Source of the DNA: Methylicorpusculum oleiharenae
Lineage (GTDB): Bacteria > Pseudomonadota > Gammaproteobacteria > Methylococcales > Methylomonadaceae
Direction: 5' to 3'
DNA length: 64,000 nucleotides
NCBI RefSeq assembly: GCF_009828925.2
Contig: NZ_WUTY02000001.1
Span: 2,634,492-2,698,491, forward strand
The translations under genes and the position numbers were made by a program. The notes under the pieces were generated by a model. It was not told the DNA's origin. It ran no database searches and was given only the letters and a program-made list of their open reading frames with translations. Below are positions 27,854-36,962 of this stretch, in pieces. Every line of letters starts with the position of its first letter. Position 1 is the first letter of the stretch.

Positions 27854-30800
27854 TGGAATTTAACAAGTTATGGTCATTCAAGGCACGTCATCAACAGGCT
27901 GTTACTGAACCATCCCATCATCTGACTATCCGGTTTAAAAACGACGGTATTTATTATGGTGTTGAGCCTGAATTAGCTGACTGGCCGAATCAATGGCATT
28001 ATTTTGGCCAAGATTCATCCAGCATTAGCCTACTTAATCAGATTGAGGAATTGGGTCATTTAGTACCTCTCGAAAATCAGTTGTTTTTAAATTGGGATTC
28101 CCTATATCAGCTTTTGACAGATGAAGCGGGTAGTTCAAATGAATTACTGAAGCTGCTGAAGTTGCCTGAATTTTCAGATTTACGTCCCAGTCTTGCCAGC
28201 CAAGGATCTTTGGAAGATTTAGATTTTCGCATTACATTGAGTGACTGGGTCAGTCCGCCGGGGAACAAGCTTCAAATGGCACCTGAGGTTACAGGCGCAG
28301 TTATCCAGTATCAAGACCATCAATTCCTCTTAACAGAACCAGTTTGGCGTTTGGTTAGTGAAGTGCGTACTTTTTATTCTCTACCTCAAGAATGCAGAAC
28401 TCCACTGGTTAATCGGCAAAAGTGGAGTTTAATACGTCGTTATGCTTGCTCTGCAAAAGTGCCAATGGTGGATTTTTTAAAGCGCACGGTAGTTTTGTCG
28501 CCAGAAAAATTATTGTTGCATTTACATAAATCAGCCAGTGTAGGCAATAAAACCGTCCAGGTAGAACCCCATTTTGATGGGGCTCCGCCGCAATGGCTTG
28601 ATACGTTTGATAAATACACCACTGTACCTGAACGTTACGACATTCCAGATGGCCAAGGTATTATTCAAGTCCTGGTTTCGCCTCAAGTTCGCGCAGTGTT
28701 ACAAGAATTGCGTCGTTGGCCGGGGCGTTATGTGGCAGGGCAACGCGCAGAAGCCTTCATTCGAAATCCTTATGCCGCGTTGGGGGATGATGCTGTCGCC
28801 GTGATTGATGAAGCTCAATTTGAAGAAGCCAGGGAAGTTGCCGGCATTGAGTTTGAACAGTTTTTTATTGATGTTAAGAATGACGAAAACGGTAGGATTA
28901 TTGGCGTAGGCTTACTCATCGAATCAATATCATCTGCAAGTCAACAAACCAATCGCTATGCGTTTGCAGATACCAAGAAGCTGGAAAGTTTTATCAAACG
29001 CTTTGAACGACATATTCAAGAGGGCTTTCAATGCATAGCATGGGAAGGCTATGAACTTGAAATTTTGGGCGATGCTGAATACCAACTTGCAAACCTGAAA
29101 CTACTGCTTTCGGAATGGATGCCCGCACCCCATATTAGTGTCGCCTATGCTGATATTTTTAATCTGGGCCGTTACTCTGAGCGCATAGAAGGTATTGGCG
29201 TTGAAAAAAACTATGTTTCGCCGTTTATTGCCAGAAAGGCTGACGAAAACGGTTGGGTGCCATCCAATGTCGAATTTGGCCTGGCTTTTATGCCAGAAAA
29301 TTCGGCAATCCCTATAAATATCCAATTAAGTGATAGCGATAGAAAATCTATTCAAGAAACTATTGATCAAGCAGAACAACAGCAATTAGATGTGATTTCT
29401 ATTCCAGGTATTGATAAGCCCGTGTCGGTTGCCGAAGCTAAACAAATTCTAGAAGTCATTCAAACCACTGAAGAACAGATACGAAAAGGCGAGTTTTCTA
29501 CTAAACAACAAAAAGCCCCCTCTCAATCATTATTGCTAAAGAGCAATATTTATGCGGTTGATTATCAAGAGAATAGAAAGCAAGCATTGGAGTTGCCTAG
29601 CGATAGTCAGGCTAGATTACCAAGTGTTTTACGTGAATCTGTCAGTCTCAAACACCATCAACTACAAGGCGTCGCATGGCTCCAACATCTTTGGCGTCAT
29701 GCTCCACAACATTGCCGAGGCGCATTATTAGCTGATGACATGGGTTTGGGTAAAACGCTGCAAATCCTTACATTTATTGCAGGTTGCATTGAAGAAGAAC
29801 TAAATATTGATCCTGTCCTGATTGTGGCTCCTGTATCGTTACTGGAAAACTGGCAAGAAGAGATAGATAAGTTTTTTAAGCCTCAGGCCATGTCTGTCTT
29901 GATGTTATATGGCAATCAGTTAAAGGATCAAAAACTTGACCAGTCAGAAATTGACCCTCAATTAGTGCGCGAGGGATTGGTTAAATTCTTAGTTCCAAAT
30001 TGGTTAGGAAACGCCAAGGTGGTTTTAACCACCTATGAAACCTTGCGAGATTTAGAGCTTTCTTTAGCTTCTCAGCATTGGTCAATTATGGTTTGTGATG
30101 AAGCTCAGAAAATTAAAAACCCAAATGCACTGGTGACCCGCTCAGCTAAAAAGCAAAATGTTCGACTGAAAATTGCGTGCACAGGAACACCGGTAGAAAA
30201 TTCACTGGCTGATTTATGGTGCCTGTTTGACTTTATTCAGCCTGGATTCTTGGGTGCTTTAAATGATTTTGGCTCACGCTATCGCCGACCTATTGAAGCT
30301 AAAACAGAAGAAGAAACTGCCCGTGTTAATGAGTTAAGGGCATTGATTGAACCGCAAACGCTTAGGCGCACTAAAGCACAAGTGGCTAAAGATCTTCCCA
30401 GTAAAATCGAAGTTGAGAGTTGTCGCTCATTACCGCTGTCAACTTATCAGAGAGAGTTATATCGGCAGGTTATTCAAGCCTATCATGAAAAACAAAACGA
30501 TAATGCCATAAAAAATCACTTAGGGCTGATTCAATATTTACGACAACTTTGCACAAGTCCCTATCCGGTGGGCGCTAAAGCCGCATTTGATGAGCCGTTA
30601 TCAGAAAGAGAAATTAAATCCCCAAAATTAAAATGGCTTCTAGAATTATTAGCCGATATTCGGGAGCGAAACGATAAAGTTATCCTATTTGTAGAGTTCC
30701 TGGATCTACAACGGCAACTTCAGCTTTATATTGCTGAGCGTTTTAAAGTATTACCCGATATTATAAATGGCTCTACATCGGCTGCTTCATCGGCAACCAA

Positions 30801-31173
30801 TAGCAGGCAAAAACGAATTAGGGCATTTCAGGAAAAGCCAGGATTTGGCGTTATTATTCTTTCCCCACTAGCCGTTGGCTTTGGCGTCAACATCCAGGCG
30901 GCAAACCATGTTATTCACTTCACCCGCACCTGGAACCCGGCTAAGGAAGATCAAGCAACCGACAGAGCATATAGGATTGGTCAAACAAAAGATGTTTATG
31001 TCTATTACCCAGTAATAACTGCCGAATTCGTTACCTTCGATATGAAGCTCGATAGATTGATAAGCTGGAAAAGAGGCCTTTCCGATGACATGTTGAACGG
31101 CTGCGGCGACCTATCATCTTCTGAATTCAGTGATCTTGGTGCTCCTGAAGGTGGCACCGTTTTTATTGAATGA
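27850..31173 (+). CDS. zorD: Zorya ZorD (SNF2-type helicase/nuclease component)
   Basis: 1107 residues. The start at ATG 27850 overlaps the zorC stop (ATGA). The N-terminal part (to about 590) is of unknown fold. The SNF2 motor follows: LLADDMGLGKTLQILTF (Walker A), VCDEAQKIKN (DEAQ box), CTGTPVENSLADLW (motif III), and helicase half 2 with SPLAVGFGVNIQAANHVIHF and DQATDRAYRIGQTK (motifs V and VI). ZorD is a DNA translocase with nuclease function in type I Zorya. All ATPase motifs are intact. Confidence 0.9.
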   Translation: MMEFNKLWSFKARHQQAVTEPSHHLTIRFKNDGIYYGVEPELADWPNQWHYFGQDSSSISLLNQIEELGHLVPLENQLFLNWDSLYQLLTDEAGSSNELLKLLKLPEFSDLRPSLASQGSLEDLDFRITLSDWVSPPGNKLQMAPEVTGAVIQYQDHQFLLTEPVWRLVSEVRTFYSLPQECRTPLVNRQKWSLIRRYACSAKVPMVDFLKRTVVLSPEKLLLHLHKSASVGNKTVQVEPHFDGAPPQWLDTFDKYTTVPERYDIPDGQGIIQVLVSPQVRAVLQELRRWPGRYVAGQRAEAFIRNPYAALGDDAVAVIDEAQFEEAREVAGIEFEQFFIDVKNDENGRIIGVGLLIESISSASQQTNRYAFADTKKLESFIKRFERHIQEGFQCIAWEGYELEILGDAEYQLANLKLLLSEWMPAPHISVAYADIFNLGRYSERIEGIGVEKNYVSPFIARKADENGWVPSNVEFGLAFMPENSAIPINIQLSDSDRKSIQETIDQAEQQQLDVISIPGIDKPVSVAEAKQILEVIQTTEEQIRKGEFSTKQQKAPSQSLLLKSNIYAVDYQENRKQALELPSDSQARLPSVLRESVSLKHHQLQGVAWLQHLWRHAPQHCRGALLADDMGLGKTLQILTFIAGCIEEELNIDPVLIVAPVSLLENWQEEIDKFFKPQAMSVLMLYGNQLKDQKLDQSEIDPQLVREGLVKFLVPNWLGNAKVVLTTYETLRDLELSLASQHWSIMVCDEAQKIKNPNALVTRSAKKQNVRLKIACTGTPVENSLADLWCLFDFIQPGFLGALNDFGSRYRRPIEAKTEEETARVNELRALIEPQTLRRTKAQVAKDLPSKIEVESCRSLPLSTYQRELYRQVIQAYHEKQNDNAIKNHLGLIQYLRQLCTSPYPVGAKAAFDEPLSEREIKSPKLKWLLELLADIRERNDKVILFVEFLDLQRQLQLYIAERFKVLPDIINGSTSAASSATNSRQKRIRAFQEKPGFGVIILSPLAVGFGVNIQAANHVIHFTRTWNPAKEDQATDRAYRIGQTKDVYVYYPVITAEFVTFDMKLDRLISWKRGLSDDMLNGCGDLSSSEFSDLGAPEGGTVFIE

Positions 31174-31718
31174 ATTAGTTTGTAGAGTCCGCGATATAAA
31201 ACATCATTAAATTTAATGATAGATTTAGTTTATTTCCATTGAATCTCGTGTTTCATTTATCCGTGACCATAAAAGCTATGAGTGAATTGATTAGTTTTTT
31301 TATCGGTAAAAGTTTGCATTTTGCCAACTTTTAGTTCTCCAAATTAACCTGCCAGACAGGAATGTGATCTGTTACCTCAATTACAGAATGCTAATGGCGG
31401 TAGGTGGCTCACTGATAATGTCAAATTGTTCGCCGAATAACGGGCATTCAATTGGACCACAGAATGCCTTAACTATTTAGATTGGAAAGTTAACTCGCCC
31501 GGCGGGTTTTGGCCGAATTTGTGAATATACAACTCTAGAATTGTGAGGAACTACTCATATCAAATATCAAACATTCGTCTATTATGTTTCTAGGGTATTT
31601 AAGGTTACTTTTTTACTTTGGGTATTTGAACGAAATAGGTGCAATGGGCAATCCTGATACCCAATGCTAGATTTTAGATACAAATAATTAGAAAACTCAG
31701 GTCGCTCGATCAGACAAT
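31174..31718. other. Gap between Zorya and the next gene, with degenerate repeat
   Basis: 545 bp without a supported gene. 31413-31513 is about 70 percent similar to 50230-50326, sharing TTGTTCGCC and ATTGGAAAGTTA at matching places, so both are probably relics of one mobile element. Confidence 0.4.
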
Positions 31719-32327
31719 ATGACTACTCCTAATATTCCAATTCAGGTTTTAATCAACTTTTTAAAAGACCTACCAGCTAACGATCTATTGATAACAGGTA
31801 AATCAAGTTCGAAAGTACTCGACTTATTACGAGAATGTTGGCCACACCTGAAAGGTAGCGGCGAACATAACACTTACTGGGATAAAATTTATCGAGCTGA
31901 AAATCTACACTGGAAGCCGCCTATTTTGCATTTTGAACTTGAGCGACACGGAGCAACCGTCAATGGCTCTAGCAGAGCAGATGTTCACTATTGGGAAGTC
32001 GATTTAGATGAAGGCACTGCTAAAATCGAAAGGAGGGGGCACCGTCAACTTGAAAAGATGTCTCCTAGGATGAATGTCAAAGCAAAAGCAATGGAAATTG
32101 CGAATACTATCATGCGGGGCCTTGAACACCCTGCACTCAAATGGGATAACAATTATGAGACTGTCGTTCTTACGATTAGTCAAATTATTCCAGAAACTAT
32201 ACCCCAGACTACAGCGTCTCGGAGAAAACGTTTTAAAGATTGCCTTGATTCGATGTTACTTGAGTATGGATGGGTACGCAAAAATCACGGTAATAAAATA
32301 GGCTTCATAAAAATACATAGCGAATAG
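31719..32327 (+). CDS. Hypothetical protein, 202 residues
   Basis: Not recognised. Predominantly charged and soluble. It contains WPHLKGSGEHNTYWDKIYRA and a central acidic/basic stretch VDLDEGTAKIERRGHRQLEK, and ends in a basic segment SRRKRFKDCLDSMLLEYGWV that could be a winged-helix-like DNA-binding part. It stands alone on the plus strand between Zorya and the BREX-like operon. It is too small and unlike BrxA or BrxF to assign. No ribosome-binding site is strong; the ATG at 31719 is the only good start. Confidence 0.55.
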   Translation: MTTPNIPIQVLINFLKDLPANDLLITGKSSSKVLDLLRECWPHLKGSGEHNTYWDKIYRAENLHWKPPILHFELERHGATVNGSSRADVHYWEVDLDEGTAKIERRGHRQLEKMSPRMNVKAKAMEIANTIMRGLEHPALKWDNNYETVVLTISQIIPETIPQTTASRRKRFKDCLDSMLLEYGWVRKNHGNKIGFIKIHSE

Positions 32328-32407
32328 CGAAGTTTTTTTATTTTGATCTATGTTTGAACCAACTCAACATAGAGTTACAATCACAGTAAGTCCGATATGC
32401 AGCATTT

Positions 32408-32438
32408 ACAAGGCACTGGCTTAATGCCAGTGCCTTGT
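32408..32438 (-). terminator. Long perfect hairpin after the OB-like gene
   Basis: A 13-bp stem (ACAAGGCACTGGC / GCCAGTGCCTTGT) with a 5-base loop lies 8 bases beyond the stop of the minus-strand gene at 32446. There is no U-run, so termination would be weak; RNA protection is possible. The paralogue at 47827 has a very similar hairpin. Confidence 0.55.
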
Positions 32439-32445
32439 GTGCCGC

Positions 32446-32841
32446 TTAATAGTTAGCTTTTTCTACATACACTTGTAATTGATTGTACTGATTGCCATCC
32501 TGGCTTTTGGCTTTACCCAGCAACTGGATCAAGACACTGTCGCCGGGCTGTGCATGTGATCTTTCCATGCCATTGGCGATATAGGCATTCATGAATGCTG
32601 AAACTACCTCGCCGTTCTCTCGTTCGACGATGATCGTTTTCTGTAGGCCGTACCGGTCATGAATAAATTCACCAAAGCCTTTGATCGTGCCGATCAGCGG
32701 TTTGTGTTCCTCGTGATGCCAATGAAGAGGCTGTTGTACTGTTAACTCGCCTACTGCCATGGCTTTTAGCTTGGCAAATTTATCCTTGCCGTTTTCATCA
32801 ATGCGGTCATAGTCGGGATTTGTTTCGTAGTTGTCGAACAT
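32446..32841 (-). CDS. Small paralogous protein, copy left of BREX-like operon
   Basis: 131 residues from MFDNYETNPDY (start 32841; AGGAG upstream on the minus strand). Related to the gene at 47827-48222 through the shared pattern GTI.G...F...YG.Q.T, E..SAF......GM.R..A..GDS.LI...GK and N.Y.L..EKAN. Short beta-rich sequence with GDSVLIQLLGK suggests an OB-like fold. Seen: homologous genes, same strand, similar terminal hairpins, and a similar upstream motif. Function not recognised; copies of this kind occur on islands with DUF932/YqaJ modules, so an ssDNA-related role is conceivable. Confidence 0.6.
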   Translation of the reverse strand: MFDNYETNPDYDRIDENGKDKFAKLKAMAVGELTVQQPLHWHHEEHKPLIGTIKGFGEFIHDRYGLQKTIIVERENGEVVSAFMNAYIANGMERSHAQPGDSVLIQLLGKAKSQDGNQYNQLQVYVEKANY

Positions 32842-32903
32842 TAGGAGCTCCAAAAATATCAAAGACGCATCAATGAACAGTGTGGTTTATCGATGCAAGA
32901 TAA

Positions 32904-32919
32904 GGAGAGTGCACTCTCC
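32904..32919. promoter_or_regulatory. Perfect 16-bp palindrome upstream of the OB-like gene
   Basis: GGAGAGTGCACTCTCC followed by ATATCAT, about 65 bp before the start codon at 32841. The paralogue's upstream region has GGAAAGATATTCTCTCC followed by ATATGAT (48294-48317). The shared CTCTCCATAT(C/G)AT makes this a good operator or promoter candidate for both genes. Confidence 0.5.
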
Positions 32920-32984
32920 ATATCATTAGGGGTTTTCTTGGGAGCTTGGCTAACATGCGAGGCTGATAGTCATTGACGCTCTAA

Positions 32985-33109
32985 ACCGGACGGATAGCCC
33001 GACATTTCGGAGACACGATAAATCCCTAAAACTGATTACCCAGGTTTCCGGTCCTCTTTGGAGCCTGCATTTCCATAGGTCTGCCCTAATACGGACAAGC
33101 TTTTTCGAC
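32985..33109 (-). pseudogene. Relic of a topoisomerase-type zinc ribbon
   Basis: In one minus-strand frame with two stops it reads VEKACPY, GRPMEMQAPKRTGNLGNQF, then PKCRAIRP. This parallels the CGKPMVMRTARSG...FPKCRAM zinc finger at the C-terminus of the NERD protein at 16310. The rest of the gene is absent, so it is a decayed 3' end of a similar protein. Confidence 0.35.
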
Positions 33110-33283
33110 TGGGTACTCGTGGTTATTTGATAAACTTTTAACTTTTTTGGGTTTAGGTGACCTGATTTTGTGGACCTACACACTCAAAAGGACGACATAG
33201 AACAGCGTAAAGACAATCTGCATTGGTTTAATTACTCCCTATCCATTAAAATTCATGTCAAACGTCTAATTTAAGGAAATAGG

Positions 33284-35968
33284 ATGCTTGGCCTCAATCT
33301 ACGCAGTGAATTCACAGGAAAGCGATTAAGCGGAACCACCATCGACTTTACCAACCGGCAGGGTACCGGTGCGCTGGACAAGCCAGCAAGTGATTTTCTC
33401 AACATCACCTATCCGTCTATCGATCTGCTAAAAACCATTGAGGCCGTAGAACCGGGCAAGTCACGCCCGACGGTAATCATCGGCGCGCGTGGTCAGGGTA
33501 AATCGCATTTGATGGCCGCATTGTCCCATATGCTTAGAGACAGTGTCGTCGGTCGTAATTGGCTCGATGATTGGTCTGTAAGACTTGGTAACCCGGCCAT
33601 CGCAAGCCTTGCTCTGCGAACAGACCTGAATGTCATCGTTGAGAGCTTGCATTTACACAACTATAAATTCTTGTGGGATTTGCTCTTTGATAAACACCCT
33701 AATGGGGCCTTTATTAAAGGGAAATGGTTAGGCCAAGGAGACAACAAGACCGAAGTGCCAGGCTATGAACTATTGGTTGAATTGTTTCAACAGCAACCCA
33801 CGCTACTGATTCTGGACGAATTCCAGACGTGGTACGAAGGCCTCACCAACAATAAACAATACCCGTGGCGCAATTGGGCATTCAACTTCATCCAGATTCT
33901 TTCAGAAATTGCGGAAAAAAATCCTGAACTGCTGGCGTTGGTGGTGTCGGTTAGGGATGGAGTATCCGATGCAGCCCAGCAAATCTTCCGCGTCAACCCT
34001 GTACGGATCGACTTCAAAGGTCCGCAAGCTAAAAAAGATCGCCAAAAGCTATTACTGTATCGGCTGTTCGAAAATCGGATGCAGATCAACGACAGCGACA
34101 TAGAAACCGTCATCGTCAACCACGTCAATGAATACTTGCGGCTCAACCATATTTCCGGCGCTGATCATGAGAAAGTAAAGCAGGAGTTTATCGATGCCTG
34201 GCCCTATGCGCCTCATCTGCTAAAGCTGCTTGACGATCAAGTGTTGATCGCAACAGAAACCCAAGAAACTCGGGATTTGATCAGAATCTTGGTGGATGTC
34301 TTCAAAACAGCAGGCAAAGACTCACCGATCATCACCGCCGCCGATTTTTCGATTACCAATGAAAACAGCGGCGTGTCTTCGTTGCTAGATTCGGTTGCCA
34401 ATCAAATGCAGCGCAATCTCAGAGATAAGGCACTGCGCAACTATGAAGCGGTCAGAGATGCTACCGCCAGTTTAGGTACCCCCACCAAGTATCTGGAACC
34501 GATACTGAGCTCGCTTTGGCTTCGTTCGTTGTCGATTGAATCCATGGCCGGTGCGGAAGCGCATGAATTGCAAGTAGACATCACTCGCCATAAACCCATT
34601 GATGATAATCAGTTTCAGGCAGAACTGGCTTTAGTTGAAGAGAACAGCTTTAACATTCACCGAAAAGGCAATCGCCTAATTTTTCTGAATGAAGAAAATC
34701 CGCAAGCTAAATTAATGGCGCACGCCAAAAATGATCGCTTGTTCGAGAAAGGTGAAGATCAAAACTACTTGGCGGATGAAATTCGTTATGTACTGGCTGG
34801 TTCGGGCGATGCCTCGCAGAGCTATCGAGTGCTTATTCTTAAACGGAGCTGGAGCAGCGATCCATGGAGCGACATTGACGAGCGGGATCAACCTCAAAAC
34901 TGGGATAATCGCATTCCAGTAATCGTCCTCCCTTCCAGCAATGTTAGCGATGCGGAATTAGGTAAATGGCTCAAAGCCTATGTTCCTAAAAACCGTAATA
35001 CCGTGCGTTTTTTATTGGCTCAAAAAGTCTTGGAAAACGTGTTCTATGACAAATCATTGCTGGTGCTCGCTCGTGCTGTTTTTTTAGCTGCGCAATGGAA
35101 AAAAGCAGATTCCGAATACTCAAGCCTGCACATCAAGTATCAAAAGGAATTGCGCGACCAACTGAATAAGCGCTTTGATCGTTTTGCAATACTTGAGATA
35201 TGGAATTTTGCTGATCCACAAAAATGCGAGTTCATCACAACAAGCCACAACGCGGAAGGCAGCAAAATCTTGTCTGCTATTCAAGAACATATACAGCGAG
35301 AACTGTTTATACCGGAAGAATTCAAGGAGCTCGTGCTTGCTAGCGCTGAAAGCAATCACTCTGTCGCGCAGGTATTAAACCAGCTCAAAGAGCCTAAATC
35401 GGGTGGTGAGCCATCAGTACCTTGGTTAGGTGAAGTTGAGGCGAAAGAAAAAATCATTCGGCTATGTGCCCAAGGTACCATCGCTATCAACTTGCTGGGT
35501 AGAGAGCTACTGGAAAGACGGCCCGGCGAAAGCGAGGATGAAGCCTGGCAGCGTATGAAAGGCCGTTTGGCATCGGGCAGACAATTAGAAGAAACCACGC
35601 TTCACGAACCGGGCACGACCGTTTCTAGTGGTGGCAGTGTCGTCGTGCCGCCTTTAAATCCCCCGGAGCCACCCACAACAAATCCTAAACCTGGAGAACA
35701 AACAACCGGCAATAATGGGAACGAGCCTACCGGTTTTGGTTTATTTGGTGGAACCAGTTCGGGGATTCGTGACAGAACTCGCTTAAACGCGCCTGCAACG
35801 TCCTCGTTGAATTTGCTTGGCAAACTGGAAGGCTGGGGCATCAATCCAGGAAGCCAGGTCTATGGATGCAAGGTGTCCATCGACAAAATGACCGGGGCGC
35901 AATTGCAAGAATTGTTGAAAAAACTGCCTGACGGAATCACCTACTCGTTGGATTTGGAAAAGGATTGA
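33284..35968 (+). CDS. P-loop ATPase of BREX-like operon (BrxC/DUF499-like)
   Basis: 894 residues. Walker A is GARGQGKSH at residues 67-75, and Walker B LLILDEFQTW at 174-183, inside an AAA-like ATPase half. The C-terminal half has few motifs and a Pro/Gly-rich linker (about 765-805) before the final 80-residue domain. The layout of a large P-loop ATPase as first gene before PglZ and a DUF1156 methylase matches BrxC/PglY or the DUF499 family, but I cannot choose between them. AAGGA lies before the ATG. It starts the plus-strand operon, with the next gene 4 bp downstream. Confidence 0.75.
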   Translation: MLGLNLRSEFTGKRLSGTTIDFTNRQGTGALDKPASDFLNITYPSIDLLKTIEAVEPGKSRPTVIIGARGQGKSHLMAALSHMLRDSVVGRNWLDDWSVRLGNPAIASLALRTDLNVIVESLHLHNYKFLWDLLFDKHPNGAFIKGKWLGQGDNKTEVPGYELLVELFQQQPTLLILDEFQTWYEGLTNNKQYPWRNWAFNFIQILSEIAEKNPELLALVVSVRDGVSDAAQQIFRVNPVRIDFKGPQAKKDRQKLLLYRLFENRMQINDSDIETVIVNHVNEYLRLNHISGADHEKVKQEFIDAWPYAPHLLKLLDDQVLIATETQETRDLIRILVDVFKTAGKDSPIITAADFSITNENSGVSSLLDSVANQMQRNLRDKALRNYEAVRDATASLGTPTKYLEPILSSLWLRSLSIESMAGAEAHELQVDITRHKPIDDNQFQAELALVEENSFNIHRKGNRLIFLNEENPQAKLMAHAKNDRLFEKGEDQNYLADEIRYVLAGSGDASQSYRVLILKRSWSSDPWSDIDERDQPQNWDNRIPVIVLPSSNVSDAELGKWLKAYVPKNRNTVRFLLAQKVLENVFYDKSLLVLARAVFLAAQWKKADSEYSSLHIKYQKELRDQLNKRFDRFAILEIWNFADPQKCEFITTSHNAEGSKILSAIQEHIQRELFIPEEFKELVLASAESNHSVAQVLNQLKEPKSGGEPSVPWLGEVEAKEKIIRLCAQGTIAINLLGRELLERRPGESEDEAWQRMKGRLASGRQLEETTLHEPGTTVSSGGSVVVPPLNPPEPPTTNPKPGEQTTGNNGNEPTGFGLFGGTSSGIRDRTRLNAPATSSLNLLGKLEGWGINPGSQVYGCKVSIDKMTGAQLQELLKKLPDGITYSLDLEKD

Positions 35969-35972
35969 AGCA

Positions 35973-36962
35973 ATGGATCAAGCGCTAATTACCCAGGTAT
36001 TCAACTTGCCTGCCTATCAAGCATGGCAAGCGATTTTTCAGTTCCTGCACCAGACATTTTCACCGCCAATACGTTCGGATTTGGTGGATGCCATCACCAC
36101 CGAGCGGGATAAAAGCATCGAAAAGCTCGACAACGTTCTTTCAGGCAGCGCCTGGGAATTATGGCAACAATTTGAAAGCGCAGCGCCACGAACCAGCGAA
36201 CAACTCAAGCAATTTTGGGCAGAACGCTCTAATGGCAAAGCCATCTTAATTTTGGATGCCTTATCTTTGCGTGAATTGCCTTGGCTGATAGAGCAAGCCG
36301 CGCAACGCGGCTTCAGCCTGCACAAATCATGCGTTACCGCCGCAGAAATACCCGCCAATACCAACCCATTTGCCAAAGCATTGGGGTTCGGCCAACGATC
36401 GGGGCTTGAGCATAATTTAACGAAAAGCCCTTATTTCCCATATGCCTGGACCGAAGCCACCGACATGCCTTTTGTCGATTGCGGAAGCCTGATCAAAGCC
36501 GATCCCAATATCATTTTTTGGCATCACTGGCCGGATAGTCAGATGCACGATTTATCCGACAATGGCGATGGCTATCGGAAGCTATCGAAATCCGCGGCTG
36601 AACAGCTAACATCCGATGATTTCTGGCACTTTGTCGATCGTCTCGCAACCGGGCGCAGGTTAGTAATTACCTCAGACCATGGTTACGCCCATTCCGGAAT
36701 ATTTCCCGATGTCGTGCACAAAGATCAGGCCGATTTTTTGAAGGAAAATTTCAAAAGCGGTCGCTCCGTTCAATCACCCGCAAATGCCAACAGCCACTGC
36801 TGGATTCCGCCACTGACGCAAACCATCACAACCCAGCACGGCGAATGGCATCTTGTGTTGGGACGAAAAAAATGGAAAAGCCAAGGCGGTTATCCGACGT
36901 TGACGCATGGTGGGCTTTCCTTGTTAGAAATGGCGGTGCCATATATTGAGTTATCGAAATGA
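35973..36962 (+). CDS. Short PglZ-domain protein
   Basis: 329 residues with the alkaline-phosphatase-like PglZ fold: AILILDALSLRELPWLI (metal-binding Asp), LVITSDHGYAHSGIF (Asp-His-Gly-Tyr) and THGGLSLLEMAVPYIE at the end. PglZ proteins in standard BREX are about 800 residues; this one holds little more than the PglZ domain itself. It may be a phosphodiesterase or metal-dependent hydrolase of the modification/exclusion process. It overlaps the next start by 4 bases, so it is tightly coupled. Confidence 0.82.
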   Translation: MDQALITQVFNLPAYQAWQAIFQFLHQTFSPPIRSDLVDAITTERDKSIEKLDNVLSGSAWELWQQFESAAPRTSEQLKQFWAERSNGKAILILDALSLRELPWLIEQAAQRGFSLHKSCVTAAEIPANTNPFAKALGFGQRSGLEHNLTKSPYFPYAWTEATDMPFVDCGSLIKADPNIIFWHHWPDSQMHDLSDNGDGYRKLSKSAAEQLTSDDFWHFVDRLATGRRLVITSDHGYAHSGIFPDVVHKDQADFLKENFKSGRSVQSPANANSHCWIPPLTQTITTQHGEWHLVLGRKKWKSQGGYPTLTHGGLSLLEMAVPYIELSK